64,000 bases of DNA. It comes from Arthrospira sp. PCC 9108 (GTDB taxonomy: Bacteria; Cyanobacteriota; Cyanobacteriia; Cyanobacteriales; Microcoleaceae). Positions within the stretch are counted from its first letter, which is position 1; each line of letters opens with the position of its first letter. The translations under genes and the position numbers were made by a program. The stretch lies in the NCBI GenBank assembly GCA_016745315.1, contig CP066886.1:3348501-3412500 (forward strand), read 5' to 3'. The notes beneath the pieces are model-generated. The model had not been told where the DNA came from, searched no databases, and worked only from the letters and a program-made list of their open reading frames with translations. Shown piece after piece: positions 63,244 to 64,000 of the stretch.

Positions 63244-63477
63244 TTACTCATTGCTTTCTGCTCTGGGACGGTTAATTCGGCTAGTGCGATCGCTTAATTC
63301 TGTTGGGTACTGCCTATATTGATTTAGGATTGTGTAAATCAGCTTCATTAGTTCGTTGTCTCTGGAGTTAACCTCTGATATCAGTTTCTGGTTTTGCTTC
63401 ATTAACTGCCAGACTAAAAAAACTGTAATGCCATCAGTTCCCAGTTTGACTATATCTGGTAATACATTAGAGTCCAT
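63244..63477 (-). CDS. Small protein with one hydrophobic segment
   Basis: 77 aa. A weak membrane-like segment (DIVKLGTDGITVFLVWQLMK, about 8-27) is followed by a charged helix (QNQKLISEVNSRDNELMKLI) and a basic tail. Size and layout recall small phage-type membrane proteins, but there is no specific match. Its ATG overlaps by 11 bases the end of a short open frame that follows the group II intron 3' end, so it may be the second gene of an interrupted operon. Confidence 0.5.
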   Translation of the reverse strand: MDSNVLPDIVKLGTDGITVFLVWQLMKQNQKLISEVNSRDNELMKLIYTILNQYRQYPTELSDRTSRINRPRAESNE

Positions 63478-63589
63478 TGTTGTTGATTTCGTTGTCTCTT
63501 AAATGAAGTCCATGATCATCAGTTGTTTTAGTTAAATATTTTTCAATATGTCTGAAAACCAGCCAGATTATTTTTCTGTCTTCTCTAGT
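63467..63589 (-). pseudogene. Possible 3' exon of a gene interrupted by the group II intron
   Basis: From the intron 3' end one frame is open for 40 codons (TREDRKIIWLVFRHIEKYL, then TTDDHGLHLRDNEINNNGL) to TAA at 63467. The other two frames stop almost at once. Composition is protein-like and it overlaps the next gene by 11 bases. It has no start of its own. Statistical support is modest because an open frame this short can occur by chance. Confidence 0.4.
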
Positions 63590-64000
63590 ATTAGGGGTCG
63601 AGATAGACCTCACGGTCTACCCCTCCCATTCAGCAGCAGAACCGTACATGAGACTTTCACCTCATACGGCTCCTAGTTTGACCGTCTCCTTATTAAGAGT
63701 ACAGCATCATCTCTTCATCAAGAGCTGTTTTATCATCGTGACAATGGCGATGTAATAGTTGAAGATTCTTGTATTCATCCTTTCCGCCTTGGCTTCTAGG
63801 TACAATATGGTCTACTTCAATAAAGTCTGACGGGGTAAAGAATTGCCCACACCAGGTACATCTACCTTTTGGTTTCTTGAGTAGTTTTGCAACTCTATTT
63901 GGCTTATCGATTGCTTGTCCTTTCCTGTTTGCCCAGTAAGTCCAATTTCCGTCATAAAGTGTTGCTTCCGGGCGTATTAGGGTGTGTCTGACAATTGGAG
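63590..64000 (-). mobile_element. Group II intron, 3' end (domains V-VI and intron-encoded protein C-terminus)
   Basis: Minus strand. Domain V is the 34-mer at 63639-63672: GAGCCGTATGAGGTGAAAG followed by TCTCATGTACGGTTC, with the catalytic AGC-triad equivalent and GAAA-type loop. Domain VI follows (63594-63625): GGGGTAGACC-GTGA-GGTCTATC, closing with CGACCCC. The intron end is about 63590 (CCCCTAAT). The intron-encoded protein ends at 63693. The 5' exon, ribozyme domains I-IV and reverse transcriptase lie off the right edge. Confidence 0.85.
63693..64000 (-). CDS. Group II intron-encoded protein, C-terminal HNH endonuclease domain (partial)
   Basis: 101 residues up to the window edge, then stop TAA at 63693-63695. 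The HNH zinc-type fold is clear: GRCTWCGQFF (first Cys pair), FIEVDHIVPRSQGGKDEY (catalytic His pair) and NLQLLHRHCHDDKTAL (last His/Cys). Upstream, WTYWANRKGQAIDKPNRVAK leads from the maturase domain. This En domain nicks the second strand at the target during retrohoming. It belongs to the LtrA-like class; the reverse transcriptase part is outside the window. Confidence 0.85.
   Translation of the reverse strand, partial: PIVRHTLIRPEATLYDGNWTYWANRKGQAIDKPNRVAKLLKKPKGRCTWCGQFFTPSDFIEVDHIVPRSQGGKDEYKNLQLLHRHCHDDKTALDEEMMLYS

Noticed and set aside
1..64000. tRNA or rRNA genes
   Set aside because: No T-loop-like GGTTCGAATCC pattern or rRNA-like stretch was found by eye in any gap; a tRNA scan would settle this.

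Overview
The window is from a filamentous cyanobacterium, most likely Arthrospira/Limnospira or a close Oscillatoriales relative. Support: the octamer GCGATCGC (HIP1) occurs throughout both coding and non-coding DNA; cyanobacterial genes are present (psb27, the photosystem II S4-domain protein, a CcbB-type cytochrome b6 cofactor-assembly protein, a Pex-like PadR protein); and many genes encode PAS/GAF/GGDEF signalling proteins. The genus is an inference from style, not from a database match. I recognise no tRNA, rRNA or CRISPR array.

Layout. 1-1.2 kb: 5' part of an RTX-type Ca-binding repeat gene (minus strand), broken by an in-frame TAG. 1.5-9.4 kb: minus-strand run of a hybrid histidine kinase, ABC-F ATPase, SPFH/prohibitin-like protein, GHL10-type glycosidase-like lipid/cell-wall protein and psb27. 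9.6-22.9 kb: a signalling block (1608-aa CBS-PASx7-GAF-GGDEF protein; a hybrid kinase overlapping a response regulator-GAF-GGDEF gene) interleaved with arsM, a phosphohexomutase and a methyltransferase. 23.2-28.6 kb: MidA-like methyltransferase, two paralogous PEP-CTERM proteins with a shared upstream motif, prfB with its programmed +1 frameshift, and an unknown gene. 28.7-36.3 kb: two tandem duplications (Uma2/DUF820 pair; pentapeptide-repeat/RidA fusion pair), with recJ, the PSII S4 gene and a MITE-like element between them. 36.4-40.9 kb: gnd and glgP (central carbon metabolism), with an IS200/IS605 remnant upstream of glgP. 41-49.8 kb: an orphan AAA ATPase, a lipid kinase and a CDP-alcohol phosphotransferase, a second large GHL10 protein, clpX and an RluD-type pseudouridine synthase. 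49.8-54.5 kb: tripartite exporter operon (adaptor, MacB-like permease, TolC) without an ATPase gene. 54.8-59.9 kb: VanY-like carboxypeptidase, M41-like peptidase, PadR regulator, CcbB, a small conserved protein and a GAF histidine kinase. 60-62 kb: a candidate SLATT membrane effector with a second two-TM protein, then purU. 62-64 kb: S4 mini-protein, lipase-like hydrolase, small membrane protein and the 3' end of a group II intron.

Integrity. Three conserved genes (GGDEF regulator, recJ, glgP) are each broken by what looks like loss of one C in a poly-C run. In each case adding one base restores a normal-length protein. This shared signature points to homopolymer miscalls in the assembly, or possibly to a mutator or culture-decay effect, rather than three independent pseudogenes. 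The RTX gene carries a substitution (TCG to TAG), a different kind of lesion.

The items most worth follow-up are the SLATT-like two-gene membrane module, the pentapeptide-RidA fusions that have lost the catalytic arginine, the 11-bp-phased TGTAAA repeats at a fixed distance from the -10 box of both PEP-CTERM genes, and the group II intron that may interrupt a host gene at the right edge.
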